A stretch of DNA of 64,000 nt from Betaproteobacteria bacterium TMED82 (GTDB lineage: Bacteria > Pseudomonadota > Gammaproteobacteria > Burkholderiales > Burkholderiaceae_A): the NCBI GenBank assembly GCA_002170395.1, contig NHEJ01000007.1, positions 43,955 through 107,954 of the forward strand, read 5' to 3'. Made by a program: the position numbers and the translations under genes. A model generated the notes under the pieces. It was not told where the DNA came from and made no database searches. It saw only the letters and a list, made by a program, of their open reading frames with translations. Of the stretch, positions 36,089 to 44,690 are shown piece by piece; position 1 is the first letter of the stretch; every line of letters begins with the position of its first letter.

Positions 36089-36145
36089 CATTCCCTTGAG
36101 GGAAAATTTGGTCCTTCATGTTTTTAAAAGGAGTCTTTCTTAAAA

Positions 36146-37885
36146 ATGGTGCAGAAGGGTTCGGCTAATAGGCCAAAAGCAAGAAAAAAAACTACTTCGA
36201 AAGGAGCTGGGCGTTCAAAAAGCAAGAAGGTGATAAGCCGTACGCCAAACATCAAGAACGAAGGAGTAGCAAAAGAAGTCAAACTAAAAGACTACCTAAA
36301 AGAGTTTGATGCAGTTATAGAGAGAAAGGATTGGAATACCGCTGAGGAAATGCTTGAGACCCTCAGAGGCGTAAAGAAATGGCAGCATCTGAATCTTAGA
36401 TCGGTACTTGAGTTTAAGAGAGGAAATCCTCCACTAGCTGAGGACTTGATGCGCCAAGCGCTAAGAGAGCCAGACGTTTCGGTTGTGATTAACAGGAATC
36501 TAGCTGGACTTCTAGTTAATCAGGGTCGAATGGCGGAGGCGATTCATTTTGCTAAAATCGCGTATGAAGCAAATAAGGAAGATCTAAAGGGGATTCAACT
36601 ATATATGAATTGTTTGCTAGATCTTGGCAAAGCTGAGGAGGTGCTTAAAATAGGGCCAGAGGTACTCAAGCTCTATCCAGAAGATAAAATTTTATGTGTT
36701 AGCCAAGCGTCAGCTCTACGAAGCGCAATGAAAAACGACGAAGCTGCAGTTGAAATCGAGAAACTTTTAGAAAAATTTCCTGATGAGCCAGTCGTTCATA
36801 GGCTAAAGGCCGATCTTCTTGGGGATACAAATTCTACTGCTGCGGTTCCTTACTATGATCGTGCAATTCAGCTTTCAATAGAAAAAAGAGGAGAACCCGA
36901 CCCAGCTGTTCAATGGAATATGAGTTTACACCTATTGAGAATAAGACGCCTTGAAGAAGGATGGGAGTGCTGGGAGCAAGGATTTCACCCTATAGTTGGA
37001 ACCATGGGACGAAATCTACCACCTAGAATAAAGAATCTAACTAGAGCGGATGATGGCAGGGAAATTGACCAAGACGCATGGACTTTGGTGGTCTGTGAAC
37101 AAGGAATAGGTGATCAAGTGCTCTTTATGAATGTAATGCGTGAAGCAATACAAGAATTTAAGAAGATATTGTTGATCACAGAACCAAGATTCAGTCCGAT
37201 TTTACGGCGAAGTTTTCCAGAAATGGAAGTAGGTTACAATGGCTTGACCTTTGATTGGGAAAAAACTAAAACCCTTAAAAAAAATGGCTATATCCCGCTA
37301 GGCAGTTTGCCCCGAAGATATAGGAAAACCGTGGCTGATTATGATAAGAACAAGGCACCGTTCTTGATTGCAAATAAATCAAAATTTGAACTTTACAGAA
37401 GCGAACTAAAAAAACATGCCGCCGGTAGACCTATAATAGGCATTTCATGGAAGGGTGGCTATTGGGCTATCCAAAGGAAGACAAAAGCTCTTCAAATTCA
37501 AAATTGGGAGCCAATTTTTAATAAAAAGGCACTATACGTAAACCTCCAATATGGAGACATATCAGAGGAGCTTAAATATCTAGAAAGTCAGGGACACAAA
37601 TTAGTTGTTTATCAAAAACTAGATTTTAAGGAGCATCTAGATGATTGGTTAGCAATTGCAGCAGCGTGCGATGGAATCATTTCTGTATCAACAGCGTTAG
37701 TGCATTTTGCTGGCGCTATAGGTCAAAAAGTGGCGATTGTGATGCCAGAACCTTCTGGGCCTTGGCATTTAGGAATTGAAGATAAAGAGTCTATGATCTA
37801 TAAAAACGTTAAAATCTACAGGAGAGAAAGAGAGGAATCCCTTGAAAGCCTTATTAAGAGAGTTGCGAATATAATAGTCACATGA
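36146..37885 (+). CDS. TPR protein with GT-B (GT9/GT41-like) glycosyltransferase domain
   Basis: The 579-residue cytoplasmic protein has a Lys/Arg-rich N-terminus (residues 1-40), TPR-like helical repeats (about 55-275) and a C-terminal domain. That domain carries GWECWEQGF, VCEQGIGDQVLFMN (about 316-329), IIGISWKGG and SVSTALVHFAGAIGQKVAIV (about 512-531). This motif order is typical of bacterial TPR proteins fused to a heptosyltransferase/O-GlcNAc-transferase-like fold. A good aaaaggag precedes the ATG. It sits between the giant Ser/Thr-rich protein and its exporter, overlapping the next gene by 4 bases (ATGA). I infer that it glycosylates the substrate before export. The activity is unproven, and catalytic residues cannot be assigned by eye. 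Confidence 0.75.
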   Translation: MVQKGSANRPKARKKTTSKGAGRSKSKKVISRTPNIKNEGVAKEVKLKDYLKEFDAVIERKDWNTAEEMLETLRGVKKWQHLNLRSVLEFKRGNPPLAEDLMRQALREPDVSVVINRNLAGLLVNQGRMAEAIHFAKIAYEANKEDLKGIQLYMNCLLDLGKAEEVLKIGPEVLKLYPEDKILCVSQASALRSAMKNDEAAVEIEKLLEKFPDEPVVHRLKADLLGDTNSTAAVPYYDRAIQLSIEKRGEPDPAVQWNMSLHLLRIRRLEEGWECWEQGFHPIVGTMGRNLPPRIKNLTRADDGREIDQDAWTLVVCEQGIGDQVLFMNVMREAIQEFKKILLITEPRFSPILRRSFPEMEVGYNGLTFDWEKTKTLKKNGYIPLGSLPRRYRKTVADYDKNKAPFLIANKSKFELYRSELKKHAAGRPIIGISWKGGYWAIQRKTKALQIQNWEPIFNKKALYVNLQYGDISEELKYLESQGHKLVVYQKLDFKEHLDDWLAIAAACDGIISVSTALVHFAGAIGQKVAIVMPEPSGPWHLGIEDKESMIYKNVKIYRREREESLESLIKRVANIIVT

Positions 37886-38469
37886 AATATAAAGATAAAC
37901 ATATTGAGGTTACGTCTGAGTTAATACCAATCTTTGATATCAATAGACCTACACCGGCGCTCATAAAATTATTTAATACCGAACAAAATACACTAGCCGC
38001 CCAAGCAACTGGTATTGTTATCAGAGCTACCGCAATTGTGCATGAATTGAGTCATAAAGTAAGCATAGGCATTCTAGATACAACCTTTCATTGTGTCATG
38101 CCGATTGTGATCTACAGTCGTCAAGTTGATTTCGATGATACCTTTTATTCTGTTTCAAATAAACTTGTAATAAGAGATTGTCAAATAGCTAGAGATTTAT
38201 TGGTCTCTGTTCAGCCAAGATTCTTTGATAATTCTAACCAGCTAGTTGAGGCAATATTTAAGGCTGAGGACTTTACATATCTTATTTTCAATATCGAAGA
38301 CGATAAATCCATCAGAACAGCTGTCGACCTACTCTCTCGTTCTCGCGGAGTGATTTCAATTCATAATCCAAATCATAAGAATACAACACAATTAATGAAA
38401 TACTGTATTGATAAAAATGTTCATCTCATTGAGCATATCGACGGTTCAACCGACGTATACCGTTTTTAA
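37882..38469 (+). CDS. Unknown 195-residue protein in the type I secretion operon
   Basis: I do not recognise this family. The protein has no signal peptide or membrane segment, a mixed alpha/beta pattern, two cysteines (FHCVMP and RDCQIA), and short strand-like runs such as GIVIRATAIVHEL and TYLIFNIEDD. A segment VDLLSRSRGVISIHNPNH follows near residues 148-165. It is translationally coupled to the TPR-glycosyltransferase gene (ATGA) and ends 2 bases before the first ABC gene, so it is firmly part of this operon. A role in substrate modification, as a chaperone, or as a cytoplasmic partner of the exporter is possible but not shown. Confidence 0.8.
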   Translation: MKYKDKHIEVTSELIPIFDINRPTPALIKLFNTEQNTLAAQATGIVIRATAIVHELSHKVSIGILDTTFHCVMPIVIYSRQVDFDDTFYSVSNKLVIRDCQIARDLLVSVQPRFFDNSNQLVEAIFKAEDFTYLIFNIEDDKSIRTAVDLLSRSRGVISIHNPNHKNTTQLMKYCIDKNVHLIEHIDGSTDVYRF

Positions 38470-38471
38470 CC

Positions 38472-40190
38472 ATGATTCAAAAAGCCGAAGATAAAGCAAA
38501 AGATTCGTCAATTGTTGCTAAGCTGAGAAAGGAACATCAGCCATATTTCCGTAATGCCTTATTTCTATCAGTTTTTGTAGCAGCTTTACCTGTTGCACCC
38601 ATTGCCTTTATGCGTTTAACTTTCGGTCCAGTTTTATACAGCGATAGCGTGGCATATTTACTTTGGCTGCTACTAATACTAATTGCTGCACTTACTCTTG
38701 CTGCAGCCCTAGAATGGGTGCGGGATAGAATTATTATGGCTGGGTCAATTTCGTTTGTTTCAAAGTTGGAAAAAATAGTTTTCTCAACCGTATTTGAGGA
38801 TAGTTCCAGAGAATGGACAAAAGGCGCAACAATAATAAATGATCTTCGAACAATAAGAACATTTTTAGCAAGTCAGGTAGCAGGGGCAATATTGGATGCC
38901 CCTTTCGCAATATTTTGGCTATTGGTAATCTTTTTTATCCACCCATTCATGGGACTTTTGTCGATTTTTGGTGCTGTAATGGCTTTGATAGTTGGAGTAA
39001 TAGTAGAAAAGAAAGTGGAACCAGAGATGGAGAAGGCTGGTGAGCACCAATCCACCTCAAGATCAGAATTGACCTCGTATTTTCAAAATCTCAATGCCTC
39101 CCTAGCTATGGGAACTTTGCCCAATCTTTACGATAGGTGGAATAAATCTCAGAGTAGTTTTCTTCTATCCCAGGCTACAGCTTCCGCCCAACAGTCTTTT
39201 GGTGGTGCGCTGACTAGAGTGATCATGCTCGTTCAAGGGTCAATGCTACTTGGATTAGGAACCCTATTAATGCTTTTAGAAATAATGCCAATTGGTATGG
39301 CAGGTAACTTGATAATTGCAAAATTTATTGGGGCCCTCGCCATGAGACCAATGATGACTGCTGTGATGTCCTGGAAAAATATTGTTGCTGCAAGACAAGC
39401 ATATGAGAATGTCGATATTTTCCTGCAAGAAAATCCAGCTGTAAAAAAGCAAATGAAGTTACCCAAACCTAAGGGAGTAATACAAATTACGAATGCCTCT
39501 GTATATGCTGACGATTCTGATAAGAAAATTCTCGATCAGATAAGCCTTCAAGCTAATCCTGGATCTGTAACCATCGTTCTTGGTGAGTCTGGAGCTGGAA
39601 AAACAACTCTCGCTAAACTTCTGGTTGGTTTTAGGGAGCCTAGTGCTGGATCGGTGCGACTAGACGGTGTGTCGGTGTTTAATTGGGATAAAGCTGAACT
39701 TGGACCACATTTAGGATACTTACCCCAAAATATTGAATTGTTTGGCGGCACAATGGTAGAAAACATTTGCCGATTTGAAAAACCAGACCAAGAAAAACTA
39801 AAAACCGCCTGCAAGAGAGCTGGACTTAACTATATTTATGAAGATTATTTAAATAATACCGAGCACTCGATAGATCCAGATTCTATGACGGTTTCCGGAG
39901 GCATGAGACAAAAATTAGGTATTGCTAGAGCATTCTATGGTGATCCTAAATTATTAGTTTTGGATGAGCCAACAAGTAGTCTTGACAGCGAATCAGAAGA
40001 TAACTTCATAGCAGCAATAATGGAATTTCAAAAAACTAATGCAACTATTTTTATAATGACACACAATAAAAAGATTCTAAAAGCGGCTGATCATATACTT
40101 GTTTTATTTAAGGGACGACAAAAAATATTTGATACCAAGACGAACATCGCAAAGAAAATGCGGATGTCTCAGTTGGAAGAAACGAATTAG
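38472..40190 (+). CDS. Type I secretion ABC permease/ATPase, first subunit
   Basis: The 572-residue half-transporter has an N-terminal membrane domain without a C39 peptidase, and a nucleotide-binding domain from about residue 335. Walker A is GESGAGKTTL (about 370), the Q-loop reads YLPQNIELFGG, Walker B is LLVLDEPTSSLD and the switch His is in IMTHN. The signature is VSGGMRQK instead of LSGGQRQR, and the usual glycine-rich lead-in is replaced by DPDSMT. It resembles the PrtD/RsaD family. A second ABC gene follows after 26 bases, so the two probably form a heterodimer, although two alternative homodimers cannot be ruled out. Confidence 0.9.
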   Translation: MIQKAEDKAKDSSIVAKLRKEHQPYFRNALFLSVFVAALPVAPIAFMRLTFGPVLYSDSVAYLLWLLLILIAALTLAAALEWVRDRIIMAGSISFVSKLEKIVFSTVFEDSSREWTKGATIINDLRTIRTFLASQVAGAILDAPFAIFWLLVIFFIHPFMGLLSIFGAVMALIVGVIVEKKVEPEMEKAGEHQSTSRSELTSYFQNLNASLAMGTLPNLYDRWNKSQSSFLLSQATASAQQSFGGALTRVIMLVQGSMLLGLGTLLMLLEIMPIGMAGNLIIAKFIGALAMRPMMTAVMSWKNIVAARQAYENVDIFLQENPAVKKQMKLPKPKGVIQITNASVYADDSDKKILDQISLQANPGSVTIVLGESGAGKTTLAKLLVGFREPSAGSVRLDGVSVFNWDKAELGPHLGYLPQNIELFGGTMVENICRFEKPDQEKLKTACKRAGLNYIYEDYLNNTEHSIDPDSMTVSGGMRQKLGIARAFYGDPKLLVLDEPTSSLDSESEDNFIAAIMEFQKTNATIFIMTHNKKILKAADHILVLFKGRQKIFDTKTNIAKKMRMSQLEETN

Positions 40191-40216
40191 TACGTTGAAC
40201 AAAATATAGTTAAAAA

Positions 40217-41953
40217 ATGGATACAATTTCCTTAAATACCGTCCGTGGTTCACCTGTCTACAAGACCTTAATAAATTATAAAGTAGATCTATTTTGGATA
40301 TTCATAGCCAGCGCCATCATTAACATCCTAATGTTGACCCCAATGGTGTACATGTTGCAAATTTTTGATAGAGTATTCATAAGCCAGAATGTAGCAACGC
40401 TAATTTCCATATCAATGGTAATCATTTATTTGTATGTTGTAACCTCTGTATCAGAGTATATCCGATCCCAATTTATTATTAGACTTGGCTTAAAAATTGA
40501 TAGGAAACTAAACAAAAGATTGTTTTTTGCTGCCTTTAAGAATAAGTTAGATTCAAATATTGCCGATCCCCTTTCATACTTAGATGATTTGTTACTCATA
40601 AGACAGTGGATGACAGGCCCAGCCGTATTCGCAATTTTTGATTGTCCATGGGTACCGCTTTATGTTTTGGTGATGTATATTCTCCATCCTTACCTTGGGT
40701 TACTTAGTGTGATACTCATAATTCTTTTGGTTATTCTGGGTTGGGTTACTGCAAAAACAATGGGCATGTCAGCTGATATAATGATGGAGGAAGAGAAAGA
40801 ATCTAACAAGTTTCTTTACAATAAACTTAGAAATTCAGAGATTATAAATGTCTTTGGTTTGGCTGGAAAATTTAGAGATCCATGGTTAAAAACAAAATCC
40901 TTATTTTATCTGAACTTTGTAGACCGAGAGAAAAAAGCCGGAAAATTTTATCATTTCGCAAAACAGTTCAGATTGTTTACTGCCTCCTTAGCACTAGCTC
41001 TGGGTGCTGTTTTAGTGATGTACAATGAGCTTACACTTGCTGCCATGATAGCTGCCGCTTTGTTAATGCAAAGAACTGTTGCACCAATTGATAATCTGAC
41101 AATGGTTTGGTCGAACTGGCAATCAGTTAACCGTGCCTTTCAGAGAATTAATGAATTGCTGACTACTTACGATATCCAAAACGATTATATCAATTATCAT
41201 AGAAATGAAGCTGATGTAAATGAGTTGTCGGTATTGAGCGTCGAAAATCTAAAAGTCGAGTCGGATGAAAAAACTATCTTGAATGATATTAATTTAAAAG
41301 TATTCAGTAAAGAGGTAGTAGTCATAGTCGGACCCACTGGTTCTGGAAAAACAACTCTCTCAAAGGTTCTTGCTGGAATTTGGAATAAATACGATGGTAA
41401 AGTCACTTACGATCAGAGGGACATTAGAGATTTTGGAAACGACGATTTTAAATCTAATTTGGGTTACCTTCCTCAGTCTGTAATGTTGTTTGCAGGTACG
41501 GTGTCCGAAAATATTTGCAGCATGGGAAAGCCTGATGCTGAGAGAGTGATAAAAGTTTGTAAGTTGATAGGCATCCATGACTTTATTCTTAGGCTTCCTC
41601 AAGGCTATGACACGAAATTAGCTCCAGGTTCGGCCAGTTTTTCTGGAGGAGAAAGACAACGTTTGGGTTTGGCTCGAGCAATTTACCATAATCCCAAGGT
41701 TTTAATTCTTGATGAACCAAATTCAAGTTTAGACCAATATGGTGAGGCAAACCTAGCTAATGTTCTTCGGGTATATAGGAGCGAAAACCGAATTGTAATA
41801 GTAATAAGTCATAGAAAATCAATTTTTACTGTTGCAGATAGGGTGATCGAAATGAAGGACGGAGAGGTCCAGCATATCAGTCCAATTACTGAATATTTGG
41901 AAACAGTAGCATCCAAGACAAAAACTCCAAGATCGCAGACCGATGAAACATAA
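40217..41953 (+). CDS. Type I secretion ABC permease/ATPase, second subunit
   Basis: The 578-residue protein is a PrtD-like half-transporter. Its membrane segments include LMLTPMVYMLQIFDRVFISQ, a motif of this family. The ATPase domain has Walker A GPTGSGKTTL (about 371), YLPQSVMLFAGTVSENI, a canonical signature FSGGERQRLGLARA, Walker B LILDEPNSSLD and His in VISHR. The A-loop aromatic residue usually found before Walker A is not evident (NLKVESDEKTI). No peptidase domain is present, consistent with a substrate bearing an uncleaved C-terminal signal. It overlaps the adaptor gene by 11 bases. Confidence 0.92.
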   Translation: MDTISLNTVRGSPVYKTLINYKVDLFWIFIASAIINILMLTPMVYMLQIFDRVFISQNVATLISISMVIIYLYVVTSVSEYIRSQFIIRLGLKIDRKLNKRLFFAAFKNKLDSNIADPLSYLDDLLLIRQWMTGPAVFAIFDCPWVPLYVLVMYILHPYLGLLSVILIILLVILGWVTAKTMGMSADIMMEEEKESNKFLYNKLRNSEIINVFGLAGKFRDPWLKTKSLFYLNFVDREKKAGKFYHFAKQFRLFTASLALALGAVLVMYNELTLAAMIAAALLMQRTVAPIDNLTMVWSNWQSVNRAFQRINELLTTYDIQNDYINYHRNEADVNELSVLSVENLKVESDEKTILNDINLKVFSKEVVVIVGPTGSGKTTLSKVLAGIWNKYDGKVTYDQRDIRDFGNDDFKSNLGYLPQSVMLFAGTVSENICSMGKPDAERVIKVCKLIGIHDFILRLPQGYDTKLAPGSASFSGGERQRLGLARAIYHNPKVLILDEPNSSLDQYGEANLANVLRVYRSENRIVIVISHRKSIFTVADRVIEMKDGEVQHISPITEYLETVASKTKTPRSQTDET

Positions 41954-43049
41954 AGAAACAGACTTGAGTGAGGAGGATATATTAGAACAATTTGAGGAGT
42001 TAAGTGACACCTCACAATATCGACGATATGCTTTATGGTTTTTGGTATTCTTTTTTGGGGGGACTCTACTCTGGGCGGCGTTAGTACCATTGGAGGAGGG
42101 TGTTCCAACTATAGGGTCGGTTGTAGTGGAGACTAAGAGAAAAGCTATACAACATCAAAGTGGCGGTGTGATAAAAGAAATTTACGTAAAAGAGGGTGAT
42201 TTTGTTGAGAAAGATCAAAAACTTTTGAAACTAAGTGATAGTACTGCGAAGAATGAGGTTGAGATTGAAAAAAATAATATTCAAAGTCTAAATGAAAGTA
42301 TAAATTCTCAGTTTACTTTATTAAAAAAAATTGACGAAGCTCGATCAGGTAAGTCTCTACAAATTAGTCTACTGAATGAAGAATTATTTGGAATTAGGAA
42401 TTTGGTAAAAGATGGATATGCACCAAAAGTAAGGCAACTAGCCCTCGAAAGAGAGCTTGCGGAGTTGGAAAGCAATAACCGTGAATTAAAAAATACAAAG
42501 CTTCAGACTGAGCAAAAAATTTCAGAACAAAAATATCAATTGGAGGCTGCAAAGAAAAGACTTTTGATTGTCAAAAGTCGACTTGATGGAAAAGTTATTA
42601 AAGCTAGTGTTTCAGGACAGATTGTCGGGTTACAAAAACAAGCAGTTGGATCCGTAATAAGTCCTGCAGAAAAAATTATGGATCTGGTTCCTAGGGACGA
42701 GAAACTACTCGTAGAGACTGAAGTAATGCCTAACTTAATCGATAGAGTTGAAGTTGGGGATATAGTGGATATAAGATTTACAAGTTTTTCTCTCACTCCA
42801 TTCCTGGTTGTTCCAGGGAAAATATCGTCTATTTCTACGGATATTTTAAATAAACCTCGACAAAAAGTGTCCACGTATTATTTAGCTAGAGTCGTACTCA
42901 CAGAGGAGGCTAAAACGATTCTTGGAAAGAGAAAAATTAGACCAGGGATGCAAGTAGAAATAGTTATTAAAACAGGAACTAGGACGCTTCTCGCATATAT
43001 GCTTCATCCACTGACTAGACGAATTGCACATTCTATGAAGGAGGAGTAG
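41943..43049 (+). CDS. HlyD-family periplasmic adaptor of the type I exporter
   Basis: The 368-residue protein has a cytoplasmic N-terminus of about 26 residues and one membrane segment (YALWFLVFFFGGTLLWAALV). The lipoyl half-motif AIQHQSGGVIKEIYVKEGDFVEK follows, then a coiled-coil hairpin (about 110-215) and a beta-barrel C-terminal part ending PGMQVEIVIKTGTRTLLAYMLHP, the family's C-terminal signature. The protein is shorter than PrtE or HlyD (about 440-480), mainly in the coiled-coil hairpin. It connects the ABC subunits to the outer-membrane channel. It overlaps the second ABC gene and touches the TolC gene. Confidence 0.93.
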   Translation: MKHKETDLSEEDILEQFEELSDTSQYRRYALWFLVFFFGGTLLWAALVPLEEGVPTIGSVVVETKRKAIQHQSGGVIKEIYVKEGDFVEKDQKLLKLSDSTAKNEVEIEKNNIQSLNESINSQFTLLKKIDEARSGKSLQISLLNEELFGIRNLVKDGYAPKVRQLALERELAELESNNRELKNTKLQTEQKISEQKYQLEAAKKRLLIVKSRLDGKVIKASVSGQIVGLQKQAVGSVISPAEKIMDLVPRDEKLLVETEVMPNLIDRVEVGDIVDIRFTSFSLTPFLVVPGKISSISTDILNKPRQKVSTYYLARVVLTEEAKTILGKRKIRPGMQVEIVIKTGTRTLLAYMLHPLTRRIAHSMKEE

Positions 43050-43060
43050 TGTCGGTACAT

Positions 43061-44368
43061 ATGAAATTTATTTTTGCAAGTAAATTAATTATTTGCTCTT
43101 GCTGTTTTGCACAAGGGGATTTGAAGGAATATGTGGAAGCAGCAAGAAATAATAATTCAGAAATTAGAAAGGCTAGGGCAGAATTTAATGCTTTTGTAGA
43201 GCAAGAAAATATAGTCTTTGCGAATCTCTTACCATCTATCAGTGCAAGGGTTTCGAGATCAAAAGTTGAGCAAGAAAGATCTGACTCGACACGACCAAAA
43301 ATCAAACAAAATTACATTACAGAGAGTGATTCACTCTCATTGAGCCAACCGTTATATCGACCAAGATTATTAAAAGATTTAGAAAATATAAGATTGCTGG
43401 TGGATTCCGAGAAACTTATCCTTGAGCAAAAGGAAGAATTGCTTGTGTTAAAAGTTGCTAATCAATATTTTGATATCCTGGATAAACAAAATAAAGTAGA
43501 TTTAATAAAAAAAAGAATCGGGTTACTTGAGGAACAATTAGAGGCATCAAAAAAAACTTTTTTAGCAGGTACCGGAACAATAACTGAGAGGGCTGAAGTA
43601 AAATCAGCCCTTGATCAGGCAGGAGCTGAACTTATTAAGAACACGCAGATTCTGAAACTTGCATTCAGTAATTTATCTCTAATTAGTGGCTTAGATAAAG
43701 TAAGCACAAAAGAGCTGCAGTATGAAGAGAAAGAATTTGAAAAGTTCAAAGTAAAGAATTTGAAAAAATGGGAGGAAGAGGCTCTTCAGAGAAATTTTGA
43801 TACGCTTAGTTTTCAGAAACGAATTGAAGCTGCTGAAGCCGCTTTGTCTGCTGAGCGTTATAATCGTTATCCGACTATCGATATGTCCTTACAAGTTGCG
43901 AGAGGTTCAAGTGAGAGCACTTTTTTTGTAGACTCAGAGACAACGACAAAGTCTGTCGGTATAACCTTGTCAATGCCTCTTTATCAAGGGGGTTCTTTGT
44001 CATCTCGCATTCGAAGATCAGCTGAGACACTGAATGCAGAAAAGGAAGGCTTAAACTTTCAAAGGGAAGAGATTCGTAGGAGAGTTCAAAATAGTTTTTT
44101 TGGAGTAGTTGAAAACTTTTCATTAAATGATGCTTTGGAAACTGCATTAGAATCTGCAACAATAGAACTTGAGGCAAATAAAAAAAGTGTGACTGCTGGC
44201 TTACGAAGAAGGTTAGATGTACTCATTGCTCAGCAAAAAGCCATATCTATAGAGCAGCAGCTTTCTGCAGCACGAATTAAAATTGTATTAAACTGGTTGC
44301 AATTAAATATGCTTTCCGGCCGTCTTGACGAAGATAAGATAAGTAAGGTGTCGAAAATATTGCGGTGA
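43061..44368 (+). CDS. TolC-family outer-membrane channel
   Basis: The roughly 435-residue protein has an N-terminal signal peptide (MKFIFASKLIICSCCFAQG) and two outer-membrane-efflux-protein repeats rich in helix-forming heptads. The paired segments include ISARVSRSKVEQERSD with LSLSQPLYRP in the first half and IDMSLQVARGS with VGITLSMPLYQGGSL in the second. I start at the ATG at 43061. A GTG at 43049 touches the adaptor stop but lies only 2-3 bases after the GGAGGAG site, too close for initiation, while the ATG is somewhat far at 14 bases. It completes the exporter and ends 7 bases from the convergent flagellar operon. Confidence 0.92.
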   Translation: MKFIFASKLIICSCCFAQGDLKEYVEAARNNNSEIRKARAEFNAFVEQENIVFANLLPSISARVSRSKVEQERSDSTRPKIKQNYITESDSLSLSQPLYRPRLLKDLENIRLLVDSEKLILEQKEELLVLKVANQYFDILDKQNKVDLIKKRIGLLEEQLEASKKTFLAGTGTITERAEVKSALDQAGAELIKNTQILKLAFSNLSLISGLDKVSTKELQYEEKEFEKFKVKNLKKWEEEALQRNFDTLSFQKRIEAAEAALSAERYNRYPTIDMSLQVARGSSESTFFVDSETTTKSVGITLSMPLYQGGSLSSRIRRSAETLNAEKEGLNFQREEIRRRVQNSFFGVVENFSLNDALETALESATIELEANKKSVTAGLRRRLDVLIAQQKAISIEQQLSAARIKIVLNWLQLNMLSGRLDEDKISKVSKILR

Positions 44369-44375
44369 ATTAGTT

Positions 44376-44690
44376 TTAAACTTGACCTCTCACTTTGAAT
44401 TTTTTCTTTTTAACCTCTTTCTTTTCGTCTCCTGGCTCCATGCCTTTTAGCCAATATGCCCAAGATAATATTACTGCTACCGCAGTGAATAACTCTTCCG
44501 GTATTTGGCTATCTATGTCAAGTTGAGCAAGAGCAGCAAGTAACCTTGGATCCTCTGCAATGTAAATCCCATTTTTTTTTGCCTCTTCAATTATAATGTC
44601 TGCGATTTCTGCTTCACCTTTTGCTGAAACTATCGGTGCTTCATTTTTTCCATATTCTAGAGCGACAGCTCCCTTATCAATATGTTTCAT
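44376..44690 (-). CDS. fhlB: Free FlhB C-terminal domain homologue (FhlB/EscU-like)
   Basis: The 104-residue protein matches only the cytoplasmic C-terminal domain of FlhB: ALEYGKNEAPIVSAKGEAEIADIIIEEAKKNGIYIAEDPRLLAALA and the following PEELFTAVAVILSWAYWLKG. The Asn-Pro-x-His autocleavage site is absent, as expected because the homology begins after it. Such proteins can partly replace the cleaved FlhB domain in substrate switching. It directly follows the second FliK-like gene (no gap), a pairing common in beta- and gammaproteobacteria. The last 15 residues are strongly basic. Confidence 0.88.
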   Translation of the reverse strand: MKHIDKGAVALEYGKNEAPIVSAKGEAEIADIIIEEAKKNGIYIAEDPRLLAALAQLDIDSQIPEELFTAVAVILSWAYWLKGMEPGDEKKEVKKKKFKVRGQV

